A stretch of DNA of 64,000 nt from Nitrospiraceae bacterium (GTDB lineage Bacteria > Nitrospirota > Nitrospiria > Nitrospirales > Nitrospiraceae): NCBI GenBank assembly GCA_013140715.1, contig JABFSG010000002.1, positions 45,208-109,207 on the forward strand. The letters are read 5' to 3'. The first letter of the stretch is position 1, and each line of letters begins with the position of its first letter. The notes beneath the pieces were generated by a model. That model searched no databases. It saw only the letters and a program-made list of their open reading frames with translations, and was not told the DNA's origin. Below are positions 41,808 to 50,967 of this stretch, piece after piece. A program made the translations under genes and the position numbers.

Positions 41808-42566
41808 ATGGCCTCCCCCTCGCGTGTTTACAAAGAGCGGTTGGACCTTGTGCTTGTGGCTCAAGGTCTGGTGCCCAGCCGGGAGGCCGCAGCCAGAACG
41901 ATTCTGGCTGGCGGAGTTTCGGTTGACGGGGTCATGGTGGATAAACCTGCGAAGATGGTGTTGCTGGATGCGCGAATCGAAGTCGTGCGACCAGCGGCTT
42001 TTGTCAGTCGATCGGGTGACAAGCTAGCTGCAGCTCTTGAGGCCTTTCACATTGACCCAAGAGGGGCAATTGGATTGGATGTTGGGTGTTCGACCGGTGG
42101 ATTTACCGATTGTCTGTTGCAGCGAGGGGCTAGTCGCATCTATGCCATTGATGTGGGCTATGGACAATTTGAATGGAGGCTACGCCAAGATTCTCGTGTT
42201 GTCTTGCTCGAACGGACTAATATCCGGTATGTTGACCGGGCAGCTGTTCCTGAGCCGATCGACTTGGCTGTAATCGACGTTTCATTTATTTCTCTGACTC
42301 TCGTATTGCCAACAGTCCTCCACTTACTCAATAGCTCTGCAGTGGTCGTGGCGCTAGTAAAACCGCAGTTTGAAGTTGGAAAGGGTCAAGTGGGACGGGG
42401 AGGGATCGTGCGCGATGATGCTCAGCGCGGGGCGGTGACTGAGAAGATCGTTGCTTGTGCCGCTCATTTGGGACTTCAGCTGAAAGGGGTACTTGATTCT
42501 CCTGTGATAGGCCGAAAAGGAAATAGAGAGATTCTTGTTGGTTTTACACGCGCAATAACGACATGA
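41808..42566 (+). CDS. tlyA: TlyA-family rRNA 2'-O-methyltransferase/hemolysin-like protein
   Basis: A 252-residue protein with an N-terminal S4 RNA-binding domain (ERLDLVLVAQGLVPSREAAA, RTILAGGVSVDGVMVDKPAK). An FtsJ/RrmJ-like methyltransferase domain follows, with SAM motif GLDVGCSTGGFTDCLLQRGA, IDVGYGQFEWRLRQD, DLAVIDVSFISL and VALVKPQFEVGKGQVGRGG. In mycobacteria TlyA methylates C1409 of 16S and C1920 of 23S rRNA. Downstream of xseA-xseB, a common arrangement. Confidence 0.93.
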   Translation: MASPSRVYKERLDLVLVAQGLVPSREAAARTILAGGVSVDGVMVDKPAKMVLLDARIEVVRPAAFVSRSGDKLAAALEAFHIDPRGAIGLDVGCSTGGFTDCLLQRGASRIYAIDVGYGQFEWRLRQDSRVVLLERTNIRYVDRAAVPEPIDLAVIDVSFISLTLVLPTVLHLLNSSAVVVALVKPQFEVGKGQVGRGGIVRDDAQRGAVTEKIVACAAHLGLQLKGVLDSPVIGRKGNREILVGFTRAITT

Positions 42567-42620
42567 TCGGGTAGGCGGTGGATAGATGATGAAACGGACT
42601 CATTGGCAATGGGGTCTTGC

Positions 42621-43544
42621 ATGAAGGTGCTCGTGACTGGAGGCGCCGGTTTCATTGGATCGCATTTGGTCGATCGTCTTGTCCAGGAAGGACATGAGGT
42701 CGTTGTTGTGGACAATCTGTCCACAGGAAAACGGCGAAATCTCAATCGTGCGGCGCGCTTCTACAAACTGGATATTCAAAGTTGGCGGCTCGAACGGGTT
42801 TTTCGCAACGAACGTCCCCATATGGTCATGCATCTTGCTGCACAGATGGATGTTCGAAAATCTGTGGAGGATCCCATCTTCGATGCCCAGATAAATGTTC
42901 TTGGGATGCTGAACATGCTGCAGCAAGCAGTCAGACATGGTGTGCGAAAGGTGGTGTTCTCTTCTTCCGGTGGGGCCATCTATGGCGAGCAGGAGATCTA
43001 CCCAGCCCCCGAGACTCATATCACACGGCCACTGTCGCCGTACGGCATCAGTAAGCTCTGCGGGGAGCAATATTTGTCCTACTATCAACGAGTGAGCGGG
43101 CTGCAAATGGTGAATCTGCGCTATGCCAATGTCTACGGCCCGCGTCAGGATCCTGATGGAGAGGCCGGGGTAGTCGCGATCTTCATTCAGAAGCTACTGA
43201 ATAACGAGCAAGCGATCGTCAATGGGAATGGTCGGCAAACACGAGACTTCGTGTATGTTGAAGATGTCGTTGAGGCTAATCTCGCGGTGATGGGTCAGGA
43301 AGTGCAAGGTACCTATAATGTTGGGACGGGAGAAGAGACTTCAATCAACGATTTGCTGAGGATTTTAATCGCCCATACCGGCTCGACATGTAAAGAAGTT
43401 CATGGGCCGGCCAAGAGCGGTGAACAGGCGCGTAGCGTGATTGATTCAAACAAGCTTCGGCAAGAATTATCCTGGGATCAAAAAACTGAACTGAGCGAAG
43501 GGCTCAAACGCACTGTCGACTATTTCCGCGAGCGGATGGGCTAG
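42621..43544 (+). CDS. NAD-dependent epimerase/dehydratase, UDP-glucose 4-epimerase-like
   Basis: A 307-residue extended SDR enzyme acting on nucleotide sugars. The N-terminal NAD site is VTGGAGFIGSHLVDRL, followed by VVVDNLSTGKRRNLN and AAQMDVRKSVEDP. The catalytic Ser and Tyr/Lys are in FSSSGGAIYGEQ and SPYGISKLCGEQYL, then RYANVYGPRQDPDGEAGVVA and RDFVYVEDVVEANLAVM. These fit GalE-like or UDP-glucuronate/GlcNAc 4-epimerases. The start is ATG 42621; a TTG and an ATG a few codons earlier are possible. The exact sugar is not determinable. Confidence 0.88.
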   Translation: MKVLVTGGAGFIGSHLVDRLVQEGHEVVVVDNLSTGKRRNLNRAARFYKLDIQSWRLERVFRNERPHMVMHLAAQMDVRKSVEDPIFDAQINVLGMLNMLQQAVRHGVRKVVFSSSGGAIYGEQEIYPAPETHITRPLSPYGISKLCGEQYLSYYQRVSGLQMVNLRYANVYGPRQDPDGEAGVVAIFIQKLLNNEQAIVNGNGRQTRDFVYVEDVVEANLAVMGQEVQGTYNVGTGEETSINDLLRILIAHTGSTCKEVHGPAKSGEQARSVIDSNKLRQELSWDQKTELSEGLKRTVDYFRERMG

Positions 43545-43606
43545 AACAGACTGCGCTGTTTAGACAGAGGGAATGGGCTGGAATCACTGGGGCTAGTGGA
43601 ACCTGG

Positions 43607-43927
43607 TTAGTATCGTGGAACTGCCCCATCGACCTGAGTCGACCATGCATCGATTCCCCCCACCAAGTTCTTTACATTCGGGAACCCCTGTTGAAGAAGA
43701 AAATTCGTTGCGTCGGCGCTTCTCATTCCATGGTGGCAGATGGCGATAATCTCTGAGTCGCGATTCAATTGAGCGAGCGATTGAGGCAGTGTTCCAAGGG
43801 GAATGAGGATTGAGCCATCTATTTTTGCGAGGGAGTACTCCCAGTTTTCACGTACATCCACCAGGATTAAGGTGTCACCCTTATCGAGTCTTGTTTTTAG
43901 TTCTTTGGGAGAAATGACAAATCCCAT
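43607..43927 (-). CDS. Single-domain rhodanese-like sulfurtransferase
   Basis: A 106-residue rhodanese domain. Motifs: ISPKELKTRLDKGDTLILVD, VRENWEYSLAKIDGSILIPL and the active-site loop CHHGMRSADATNFLLQQGF with the catalytic Cys. The end VKNLVGGIDAWSTQVDGAVP is typical. GlpE/PspE-like single-domain enzymes carry persulfide sulfur to acceptors such as cyanide, thioredoxin or biosynthetic enzymes. ATG 43927 is preceded by AAGGAGG, so translation should be efficient. Confidence 0.93.
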   Translation of the reverse strand: MGFVISPKELKTRLDKGDTLILVDVRENWEYSLAKIDGSILIPLGTLPQSLAQLNRDSEIIAICHHGMRSADATNFLLQQGFPNVKNLVGGIDAWSTQVDGAVPRY

Positions 43928-44322
43928 TCCGAGCCTCCTTAATTTATTCAGGCATCATATGTGAGGGGGCAAAAGCCTGTCAATGAGTCTCATGCCACAC
44001 TGGCTGGATTGACCATTTCTATGCGATGAGAGGTGCCAATTGACAGTGCCTCATTCTATCCGTTGTAAGAGTCGGCAGATATCATTGACGAAAATCGCAC
44101 ATTTCTAGCAATATCCTGTCTTTTATGTGACTGTATAGATCTAATTTGGGTATGGATGGAAGTTGCAAGGGGTAGGTGAGAAGTATAAGACTCTAAGATA
44201 TTGATTGATTTTGGCTATCATATTCTTCCACACGTAGACGGCTTAGAAATTGCTTTGCTAGCATAGTGGATGGTAAAGACCATTAATAGGGAACGATCTC
44301 CGGGCAGGGGTTGTTGTGCTAA
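43928..44322. other. Intergenic region, no gene seen
   Basis: 395 bases, more AT-rich than the flanks. It should hold divergent promoters for the rhodanese and cutA genes. A TTGACA at 44040-44045 is followed 17 bases later by TTGTAA, a weak candidate for rightward transcription. No tRNA, small ORF with ribosome site or large repeat was recognised. Confidence 0.4.
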
Positions 44323-44655
44323 ATGAAAAAATCAGTAGAGCAGGTGCTTGTCGTCTTGGTTACAGCGGCAACTCAGAAGGAAGCGGTAAGAATTGGTAAG
44401 GGAATGGTGAATGCCAAGCTCGCTGCCTGCGCGAATATCATTCCAGCGGTCCAGTCCATCTATAGGTGGAAGGGGAAGGTCACGCAAGCACAGGAGGCTC
44501 TCCTCATATTGAAGTCCACGCAGTCCCGGTATGGGGCATTGGAGAAAGCGATCAAGATGATACATACCTATGAGACTCCAGAAATCATCGCTTTGCCTGT
44601 TAAGAAGGGCTTCGATCAATATGTTGGGTGGGTTTGTCGCGAGACCCACAGCTAA
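44323..44655 (+). CDS. cutA: Divalent-cation tolerance protein CutA
   Basis: A 110-residue trimeric ferredoxin-like-fold protein. Family motifs: VLVTAATQKEAVRIGKGMVN, AKLAACANIIPAVQSIYRWK, GKVTQAQEALLILKSTQSRY and HTYETPEIIALPVKKGFDQY. It is associated with copper and other metal tolerance although its mechanism is unsettled. ATG 44323 has only a weak ribosome site. Neighbours give no extra information. Confidence 0.95.
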   Translation: MKKSVEQVLVVLVTAATQKEAVRIGKGMVNAKLAACANIIPAVQSIYRWKGKVTQAQEALLILKSTQSRYGALEKAIKMIHTYETPEIIALPVKKGFDQYVGWVCRETHS

Positions 44656-44773
44656 TTGTTGATAAGCCTGATTTCTTTGTTACTAAAATGAGGGATTGAC
44701 CGAAGTGATAGGGATTGATAGACTCGCCGAGTCTGAAGCTACGCTCCGAGGGGGTCCAGTCAGCAGGGGGTGA

Positions 44774-45817
44774 ATGGCTATGGGACAAACAAACGGCACA
44801 GAAAATAGCGATGCCTACACAGTTGTAGTCTTTCGTGGCTCATCGGCTAAGCCACTTCGATTCAATTTCCATCGCAAACTTGTTAGTAAGCTATTGATTG
44901 TTGGCTCCATTTTTGTTTTAGCCAACATTCTTGTTATCGCACATTATGTGATTAGAACCGGCGAAGTTTGGGAGCTTTCATCTTATCGACAAGAAGCCAT
45001 GAGTGCTAGGGAACAGACGGGGGAGTTTTCCAGCTCCATTGACGATCTAAAGAAGCGTTTAACAAGCATGAAGGAGGTCAATCAGCGGCTTCGTGTCATG
45101 CTGGGAATAGAACCTCCCAAAGCAGGCGATATGACGAATGGTCGGGGTGGGATAGATGCTCCCCTTCCTGATGGCGATACGTTTCCTGCTACTGAGAAAT
45201 CATACAAAAATGGCGCTGGAGCTCAACCATCAAGCTCCGTAGAGACAAGTCAGAGCTCTCCATCTGGTCAAGCAAGCCAATCTGCCGATTCGGGTAACCT
45301 CACCGAGCAGGAGAAGATCGCGTTAATTAAGGATGGCATAGTTTGGCTGTCGAAAGAAGCTGCGATTCAGGAGCAATCGCTTGAAGAGTTGTCCTTGGCT
45401 GCCGAACAGAAATCTTCGCGATGGGCAGCGACGCCTTCAATTTGGCCGGTGAAGGGTTGGGTAACGTCTGGATTTGGGCCCAGGGTCTCCCCATTCACAG
45501 AAAAACCTGCGTGGCATGACGGGTTGGATATTGGAGCTGCTGCTAATGCACCAGTTCAGGCTTCGGCTCAAGGGCGGGTCACGGCAGTGGGCTTTGACCC
45601 TAAGCTGGGGAATCTTGTGAAAGTTGATCATGGATTCGGTATTGAAACTCTCTACGGTCACCTGGCTAAGGCTTTAGTTAAAGAAGGGCAGCGCGTGAAA
45701 CGTGGAGATGTGGTTGGTTTAGTCGGTAGCACAGGCCTAGCTACGGGTCCCCATTTACATTACATGGTCAAGGCTAATGGCCAAGCGTTAGATCCGGTAA
45801 AGTACATCCTCGAATAG
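44774..45817 (+). CDS. M23-family metallopeptidase (LytM domain), membrane-anchored
   Basis: A 347-residue envelope protein. After a short cytosolic start, one membrane helix (KLLIVGSIFVLANILVIAHY, ~35-55) leads into a coiled coil (~75-115, LKKRLTSMKEVNQRLRVMLG). A long Ser/Gln/Gly-rich linker and the LytM domain (~235-345) follow. Zinc ligands are visible: HDGLDIGAAANAPV (HxxxD) and GPHLHYMVKANGQ (HxH), with VDHGFGIETLYGHLAKALVK between. All four are kept, so it is probably an active peptidoglycan endopeptidase. A run of five G lies before ATG 44774; ATG 44780 is the alternative. Confidence 0.92.
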   Translation: MAMGQTNGTENSDAYTVVVFRGSSAKPLRFNFHRKLVSKLLIVGSIFVLANILVIAHYVIRTGEVWELSSYRQEAMSAREQTGEFSSSIDDLKKRLTSMKEVNQRLRVMLGIEPPKAGDMTNGRGGIDAPLPDGDTFPATEKSYKNGAGAQPSSSVETSQSSPSGQASQSADSGNLTEQEKIALIKDGIVWLSKEAAIQEQSLEELSLAAEQKSSRWAATPSIWPVKGWVTSGFGPRVSPFTEKPAWHDGLDIGAAANAPVQASAQGRVTAVGFDPKLGNLVKVDHGFGIETLYGHLAKALVKEGQRVKRGDVVGLVGSTGLATGPHLHYMVKANGQALDPVKYILE

Positions 45818-45984
45818 TTCATTAAGTTTCCCTTCCCATCTACCGGGTTATCATCAGCTGACTCAGTTCATGATCAATCCGCACTGCACCCACCATCTCA
45901 TTCATTGATCTGACCAATTCAACCTACATCCTATGCTATACTGCCGCTTTGCTGAGGTAGTACAGTCTATCCCCTTGCTCAACC

Positions 45985-47667
45985 ATGACGGATATTGAAA
46001 TTAACCGGTCAGTGAAAGCGCGTCCCATTCAGGATGTCGCTGGTCAGCTTGGTATCCAGACCAGCGAACTGCTTCCATACGGAAAGTCAAAAGCAAAGGT
46101 TTCACTGGATATACTTGAACGGCTTCATGCTGCGCCTCTTGGGCGGTACGTACTTGTGACTGCCATCAATCCGACCCCACTTGGAGAAGGCAAAACGACA
46201 ACGTCCATTGGGCTTGCCATGGGCCTTTCCCGTTTCGGCCATCGAGCGGCAGTTACGCTTCGGCAGCCTTCACAGGGGCCGGTGTTTGGAATCAAAGGCG
46301 GAGGAACAGGGGGAGGGCGGGCACAAGTCCTTCCGATGGAAGAGATCAACCTCCATTTGACTGGTGACGCCCACGCTGTATCTGCCAGCCACAATCTCTT
46401 GTCCGCATTTGTTGATAATCACGTATTTCATGGAAATGATCTTCAGATAGACCTGAATCGGATTACCTGGCCCAGGACGTTGGGAGTCAGTGATAGAGCG
46501 TTACGGCAGATTTCACTTGGAGAGGGTGTTGCGGCTCGTATGGGTCAGTTTGTAATCACCGAGGCGTCAGAAGTCATGGCCATTCTTGCTTTGGCATCGA
46601 GTCAAGCTGATCTGCGGCAGAGACTCGGGCGGATTATTGTTGGGTTTACAGCGGCAGGTAAGCCGTTACGGGCAGAAGAGTTTGGATGTGCCGGGTCCAT
46701 GGGGGTCTTGCTGAGAGAAGCGTTGTTGCCAAACTTGGTGCAAACGCTGGAGGGAACTCCAGCGTTTGTGCATACTGGTCCGTTTGGGAATATCGCCCAC
46801 GGGAATTGTTCGATACTTTCAGATGCCATCGCATTGCGCTGTGCAGACTATGTTGTCACGGAGGCCGGATTCGGGAGTGATCTTGGGGCGGAGAAATTTT
46901 TCAACATCAAATGCCGTTTCTCAGGATTCAAGCCGGCAGCGGCTGTGGTAGTTGCGACGCTGCGGGCGCTTAAGCTGCACGGTGGCGGAGGAGTAGTCAA
47001 GGTCGGAGCCCCTCTTCCGCCAGGGCTAACCGGGCCTAATCAAGAGGCATTGGTAAAAGGCTTTGCGAACTTGGAGCAGCACATTGCAAATGTGAAAGCC
47101 CATGGGGTGCCGGTGGTGGTGGCGGTTAATGCCTTCAGCGATGACCCGGTGGCTGAGTTGGAATGGGTTCGAGCGCGTTCTCGAGAGGTCGGCGCGGAGG
47201 ATGCCGCGGTCTCAACCCATTGGGCTGACGGCGGTAAGGGAGCTGAAGAGTTAGCGAAGGCGGTAGTCAGGGCTACAGAGGGAAAGTCTACCTTCAGGCA
47301 TTTGTACGAAGTCGCCTGGCCTATCAAGAAAAAAATCCAGACCATTGCCACGCAGATGTATGGGGCTTCTTCTGTGTCGTTCAATGCAGAAGCCGAACGA
47401 GATATCGAGTTGGCGCAACAACTTGGACTCGATCAGGTGCCGATTTGCATGGCAAAGACGCCATTATCGCTATCGCACGATCTGGCGTTGAAGGGGCGTC
47501 CATCCGATTTTGCGCTGCCGATCAAGGAGGTGCGGATGCTCGCAGGGGCCGGGTTTCTGACGGCAGTCTGTTCGGGTATTCAACTCATGCCTGGTCTGCC
47601 GAAGAAACCGGCTGGAGAACGCATCGGAATCGATCCAGGCACGGGGGAGGTTGTGGGGCTGTCCTAA
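45985..47667 (+). CDS. fhs: Formate--tetrahydrofolate ligase
   Basis: Makes 10-formyl-THF from formate, ATP and THF. The 560 residues match the family length. Motifs: PTPLGEGKTTTSIGLAMGLS (ATP site), RQPSQGPVFGIKGGGTGGGR, NLHLTGDAHAVSASHNLLSA, TEAGFGSDLGAEKFFNIKCR and VPVVVAVNAFSDDPVAELEW. FDxxP-like C-terminal segments are replaced by GLDQVPICMAKTPLSLSHDL. In autotrophs it can feed formate into one-carbon metabolism. An extended -10 (TGCTATACT) lies about 35 bases upstream. Single-gene unit facing the hflC end. Confidence 0.96.
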   Translation: MTDIEINRSVKARPIQDVAGQLGIQTSELLPYGKSKAKVSLDILERLHAAPLGRYVLVTAINPTPLGEGKTTTSIGLAMGLSRFGHRAAVTLRQPSQGPVFGIKGGGTGGGRAQVLPMEEINLHLTGDAHAVSASHNLLSAFVDNHVFHGNDLQIDLNRITWPRTLGVSDRALRQISLGEGVAARMGQFVITEASEVMAILALASSQADLRQRLGRIIVGFTAAGKPLRAEEFGCAGSMGVLLREALLPNLVQTLEGTPAFVHTGPFGNIAHGNCSILSDAIALRCADYVVTEAGFGSDLGAEKFFNIKCRFSGFKPAAAVVVATLRALKLHGGGGVVKVGAPLPPGLTGPNQEALVKGFANLEQHIANVKAHGVPVVVAVNAFSDDPVAELEWVRARSREVGAEDAAVSTHWADGGKGAEELAKAVVRATEGKSTFRHLYEVAWPIKKKIQTIATQMYGASSVSFNAEAERDIELAQQLGLDQVPICMAKTPLSLSHDLALKGRPSDFALPIKEVRMLAGAGFLTAVCSGIQLMPGLPKKPAGERIGIDPGTGEVVGLS

Positions 47668-47670
47668 AGG

Positions 47671-48531
47671 CTAGCGCTGTTTCAGGTAGCGGAGGAATTC
47701 AGAATCAGGACTCATCACGAGGGTGGATTTATCTTTGAAGGTTTTCTTATAGGCTTCCATGGTACGAGTAAATTCGAAAAAATGGGGATCTTGCCGGTAA
47801 GCATCAGCATAGACTCTAAAGGCCTTGGCATCCCCCGCTCCACGAAGTTCCTCCGATTCCTTGTACGCCTGAGCCAGAATAATCTCCCGATCTTTTTCCG
47901 CCTCTGAGCGGATTTTTTGTGCCTCCTCAGCGCCTTCCGCACGGTATTGCTTTGCCTGTCGTTCCCGCTCAGCTTGCATTCTGGCGAATACGGCTTTCTC
48001 ATTCTGTTCAGGAAGATCGGCGCGTTTGATCCTCACGTCCTGAATCTCTATTCCATATGCGGAGGCTTTTTCATTCGACCGCTGGGTCACGATTTTCATG
48101 AGCTCGCCACGGTGTGTCGCGACGATTTCCAAAAGGTCATGGCGTCCAAGTTCGACTCGCAGTTCAGAGTAGATAATGTCGTTCAGTCGTTGGAGCGCTC
48201 CCCGTTGGGTTTGAAAGTTCTGATAAACCTTGAGGGAGTCGATAATCTTCCATTTGGCGTAATTATCGAGAAGGAGGGTCTTCTTGTCTTGGGTGATCAC
48301 ATCTTGCGCCGATGAGTCGTAGTCCAGCAGGCGCTTATCGAAATAGATGACTTCTTGAGCAAACGGCACTTTCACATAGAGGCCTGGTTCCGTGAGATTG
48401 CGAACAGGCTTTCCGAGTTGGACCACGATCGCATTCTGGGTGATGTCTACGATAAAGAGCGGCGAGGCCCCCAGGAGGAATAAGCCGATGATGACCGCCA
48501 TCACCGCAATGATAAGCCCCTGCTTGGTCAT
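47671..48531 (-). CDS. hflC: HflC protein (SPFH family)
   Basis: A 286-residue membrane-anchored SPFH protein that with HflK forms a cage around the FtsH protease. One N-terminal helix (GLIIAVMAVIIGLFLLGASP) is followed by the SPFH domain (FIVDITQNAIVVQLGKPVRN, GLYVKVPFAQEVIYFDKRLL). A long coiled coil rich in Ala/Glu/Arg (ARMQAERERQAKQYRAEGAE) and AKAFRVYADAYRQDPHFFEF complete it. Its ATG overlaps the hflK stop by four bases. FtsH is not in this window. Confidence 0.95.
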   Translation of the reverse strand: MTKQGLIIAVMAVIIGLFLLGASPLFIVDITQNAIVVQLGKPVRNLTEPGLYVKVPFAQEVIYFDKRLLDYDSSAQDVITQDKKTLLLDNYAKWKIIDSLKVYQNFQTQRGALQRLNDIIYSELRVELGRHDLLEIVATHRGELMKIVTQRSNEKASAYGIEIQDVRIKRADLPEQNEKAVFARMQAERERQAKQYRAEGAEEAQKIRSEAEKDREIILAQAYKESEELRGAGDAKAFRVYADAYRQDPHFFEFTRTMEAYKKTFKDKSTLVMSPDSEFLRYLKQR

Positions 48532-49583
48532 GGGTTCTGGCCTTCGCCGGTAGTGCCGGTTCTAGGTTTGTGGCGGTCAAGCGGGAGGTACGGCAGCATA
48601 CGTTCGGCTGCTTTTCCATCGATGATAATTTTCTCAATGTTCGGCAGAATTTCTTCCATGGTTTCGATATAGATCCGCTTGCTGATAATGTCTTTTGATT
48701 GATTATATTCCTTCAAGGTCGCCACAAAACGGTTGGCTTCACCTTGGGCGCGATCCACTCGTGCCTGGGCGTTTCCTTTAGCCTGGTTCACCACCTGCGC
48801 GGCTTCACCCTGAGCTTTGGGGAGAATGTCGTTGCGATAGCTCTGAGACTGGTTGATCAGTTTCTCTCGATCCTCCTTTGCATTGGTCACATCCTTGAAC
48901 GCTGCTGCCACTGCCTCAGGAGGACTCACGTCTTGGAGTTGGATGGCGGCGACCTGGACACCGCCCTGATACTGATCCAGAAGAGACTGCAGAAGTACCT
49001 GGGTATCCAACTGGATTTGAGCTTTGCCGGTCGTCAAGGCCTCGTCGATCTTGCCCTTGCCCACCACTTCCCGCATTGAGGCTTCGGCAGCTTTGCCGAT
49101 CGTTTCAGTAATGTCTGCAACGTTGAAGAGATAGTTCGACGACTCTTTAATCTTGTATTGCACGATAAATTGAACGGCCAGGATGTTCATATCGCCGGTG
49201 AGCATCAGGGCTTCTTGCGCCAACATTTGCTGGCGGCCTTGTCGATCGGTACGGAAGCCGACCTCGACACGGTGCAGCTTTTGAACTTTCGGCTGCATAA
49301 CCGATTCGGCGAGAGGAATTTTCACATGAGGTCCAGGTTCTACGGTTCGGACAGGGACGCCGAACCGTTTGACGACGCCCTCCTCATCCGGGGCGATGAT
49401 AAATACGCATTGCCAGGCCAGGAAAATGAAAAATCCCGCCACCACGATGTTTCTGAAACCGCTGGAGGGCATCAGATTTCCGAACGAGGGCATCAGATTC
49501 TTGAATTGCGACTGAGCCTGCTTGAGGGCATCCTCAAGCGGGTCGCTTTTCTTACTCCAAGGATCTTTGGGGTCCCAGACCAT
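48528..49583 (-). CDS. hflK: HflK protein (SPFH family)
   Basis: A 351-residue partner of HflC. The N-terminus is hydrophilic with Trp/Asp (MVWDPKDPWSKKSDPLEDAL), then a membrane helix (GFFIFLAWQCVFIIAPDEEG). The SPFH domain includes VVKRFGVPVRTVEPGPHVKI and ALMLTGDMNILAVQFIVQYK. The coiled coil contains KAQGEAAQVVNQAKGNAQAR, and the end is YIETMEEILPNIEKIIIDG. The conserved Pro-Asp-Glu (APDEEGVV) marks HflK. First gene of the hflKC unit. Confidence 0.95.
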   Translation of the reverse strand: MVWDPKDPWSKKSDPLEDALKQAQSQFKNLMPSFGNLMPSSGFRNIVVAGFFIFLAWQCVFIIAPDEEGVVKRFGVPVRTVEPGPHVKIPLAESVMQPKVQKLHRVEVGFRTDRQGRQQMLAQEALMLTGDMNILAVQFIVQYKIKESSNYLFNVADITETIGKAAEASMREVVGKGKIDEALTTGKAQIQLDTQVLLQSLLDQYQGGVQVAAIQLQDVSPPEAVAAAFKDVTNAKEDREKLINQSQSYRNDILPKAQGEAAQVVNQAKGNAQARVDRAQGEANRFVATLKEYNQSKDIISKRIYIETMEEILPNIEKIIIDGKAAERMLPYLPLDRHKPRTGTTGEGQNP

Positions 49584-49755
49584 GCGAAGTATTTGGCTGA
49601 AGATGGTGGTGAAGGCTTTTTATACTCCGGCCACCTTAGCAGACTGCCTTGAAGCTATGCAATCACGATAATTTCGAGCAGCGATTTGTCGATAGCCTGC
49701 TCGAACAGGATTTCTGGTGTCGACAGTTGGCAGGCTACGTGGGGGGCGAGCAAGC

Positions 49756-50388
49756 TCAGCAGAGGCTCGTTTTACAGTCGGTCACAACGAGATTCGAGAC
49801 TTTCTCTCCTGCTTCCAGATCGAGAGTCAGCCAGGCCAGTCCCGAGAACTGCTCATCCTTAGCGCGTTCCCGATCACCCTCGATCAGGCTGACGATGTAG
49901 TAACGCCCGGCGGGAATCTTGGTGAACCAGAAATGTCCGGTGGGGTTGGTTCTGGTCATGCGGAGATAGGGGCTCAACCGCTTTTCCATCCGAAGCCGAC
50001 TCAGAGCTTCGTGCGCGCAGTCAGCTAGACTGCTTGTCGCAGGGATGTTTTCAGGGCCGGCAGGGGTTCCTGTCGTTGAACAGACCGGAGTTTTCACAGT
50101 CCGGTCGAACCAATAGCGTGTGTATGGCGTGATGGGGATAAGATGCACCAGAGCGCCGGCTTGCGTAACGGCTTTCCCGGACGGCAGGCCAAGAAACGCC
50201 TGCCCTGCTAGCGTACTTCGTCCCTTCTGTTTGTAAGGGAATAGGTCCTTTTCATTGAGGACTGGAGGCTGCGGCAGTATGGCAGGAGGTATCGTGCCCG
50301 CTTCGTTGGCCTGCGCCTGATCGGACCACAGTCCTCCCAGCAGGAGGGTGAAGACCATTCCGCATAGGAGGCGTCCTTGCTGTGGCAT
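49756..50388 (-). CDS. Exported protein with carboxypeptidase-regulatory-like domain
   Basis: A 210-residue exported protein (signal sequence ending AQAN near residue 28), otherwise unrecognised. The C-terminal part contains RMTRTNPTGHFWFTKIPAGR and YYIVSLIEGDRER. These match the pattern G-x-F-x-F-x-x-I-P-x-G-x-Y seen in CarboxypepD_reg/transthyretin-like beta-sandwich domains. It has four Cys outside the signal peptide (PVCSTTG, ADCAHEA, TDCKTSLC), suggesting disulfides. Followed upstream by the FTR-like gene on the same strand, five bases away, so they may form an operon. Confidence 0.75.
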   Translation of the reverse strand: MPQQGRLLCGMVFTLLLGGLWSDQAQANEAGTIPPAILPQPPVLNEKDLFPYKQKGRSTLAGQAFLGLPSGKAVTQAGALVHLIPITPYTRYWFDRTVKTPVCSTTGTPAGPENIPATSSLADCAHEALSRLRMEKRLSPYLRMTRTNPTGHFWFTKIPAGRYYIVSLIEGDRERAKDEQFSGLAWLTLDLEAGEKVSNLVVTDCKTSLC

Positions 50389-50393
50389 AGCTG

Positions 50394-50834
50394 TTACAAC
50401 GTGGGTGTGGAGGATTCCGGCGTTTCGCCCAAAGGTGTCGATACGGCAAGAGCCTTGTGTTTGAGGGCTCGGCCTTTGTCAGGAGTCGGATCTGTGACGG
50501 TGCCATAGATTTCCCGTCCTTCGTGGCCTTCCGGGAGATATTCTGTGATTGGAAGTCCGTCTTCCCGCACAAATAGTAGGCAGTGGCAGTATTTGTATAT
50601 CTGCATTTCGTCGCACGCACACATCCAGCGACGGAGCTTGGCTTCTGCCTGTTTATCCTTGTAGAAATTGCATGGGCAGAGGGGCTTGCCCAGCTCGTCC
50701 ATGTGCATCGCCAAGCCTTTGACTACGGCCTCGGTGACTGCGGGAGTGGGATGCATGGTCGTCCCGCTCTTCTCTGCGAATCCCTTCACATACTTCCACA
50801 TTTTATCGAGATTCACTTGCGTGGGTTCGGCCAT
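50394..50834 (-). CDS. Ferredoxin-thioredoxin reductase catalytic-domain-like protein
   Basis: A 146-residue protein starting at ATG 50834, five bases after AAAGGAG. It shows the FTR beta-subunit arrangement of three Cys-X-Cys motifs: CPCNFY, then CAC about 15 residues on (RRWMCACDEM), then CHC (YKYCHCLLF). In FTR these hold a [4Fe-4S] cluster and an adjacent redox disulfide that passes electrons from ferredoxin to thioredoxin. The second motif is CAC instead of the usual CPC. The N-terminal helix (LDKMWKYVKGFAEKSGTTMH) is also family-like. It may link ferredoxin to thiol regulation. Divergent from the VWA gene with 133 bases between. Confidence 0.85.
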   Translation of the reverse strand: MAEPTQVNLDKMWKYVKGFAEKSGTTMHPTPAVTEAVVKGLAMHMDELGKPLCPCNFYKDKQAEAKLRRWMCACDEMQIYKYCHCLLFVREDGLPITEYLPEGHEGREIYGTVTDPTPDKGRALKHKALAVSTPLGETPESSTPTL

Positions 50835-50967
50835 TGAAACTCCTTTGGCAAAATATGCTGGGTAAGGGTGAGCGAGTAATCCTGTGCCATAGGAGCGTAG
50901 TTTACAAGCGCTGGTGCGTCCTTTACAATCCAACACTTCCTGTAATTCTAAAGGGCCTGGATAGAGC

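Noticed and set aside
45818..45984. A tetrahydrofolate riboswitch upstream of fhs
   Set aside because: Only about 35 bases separate the likely -10 (TGCTATACT) from the ATG, too short for the known THF aptamer.
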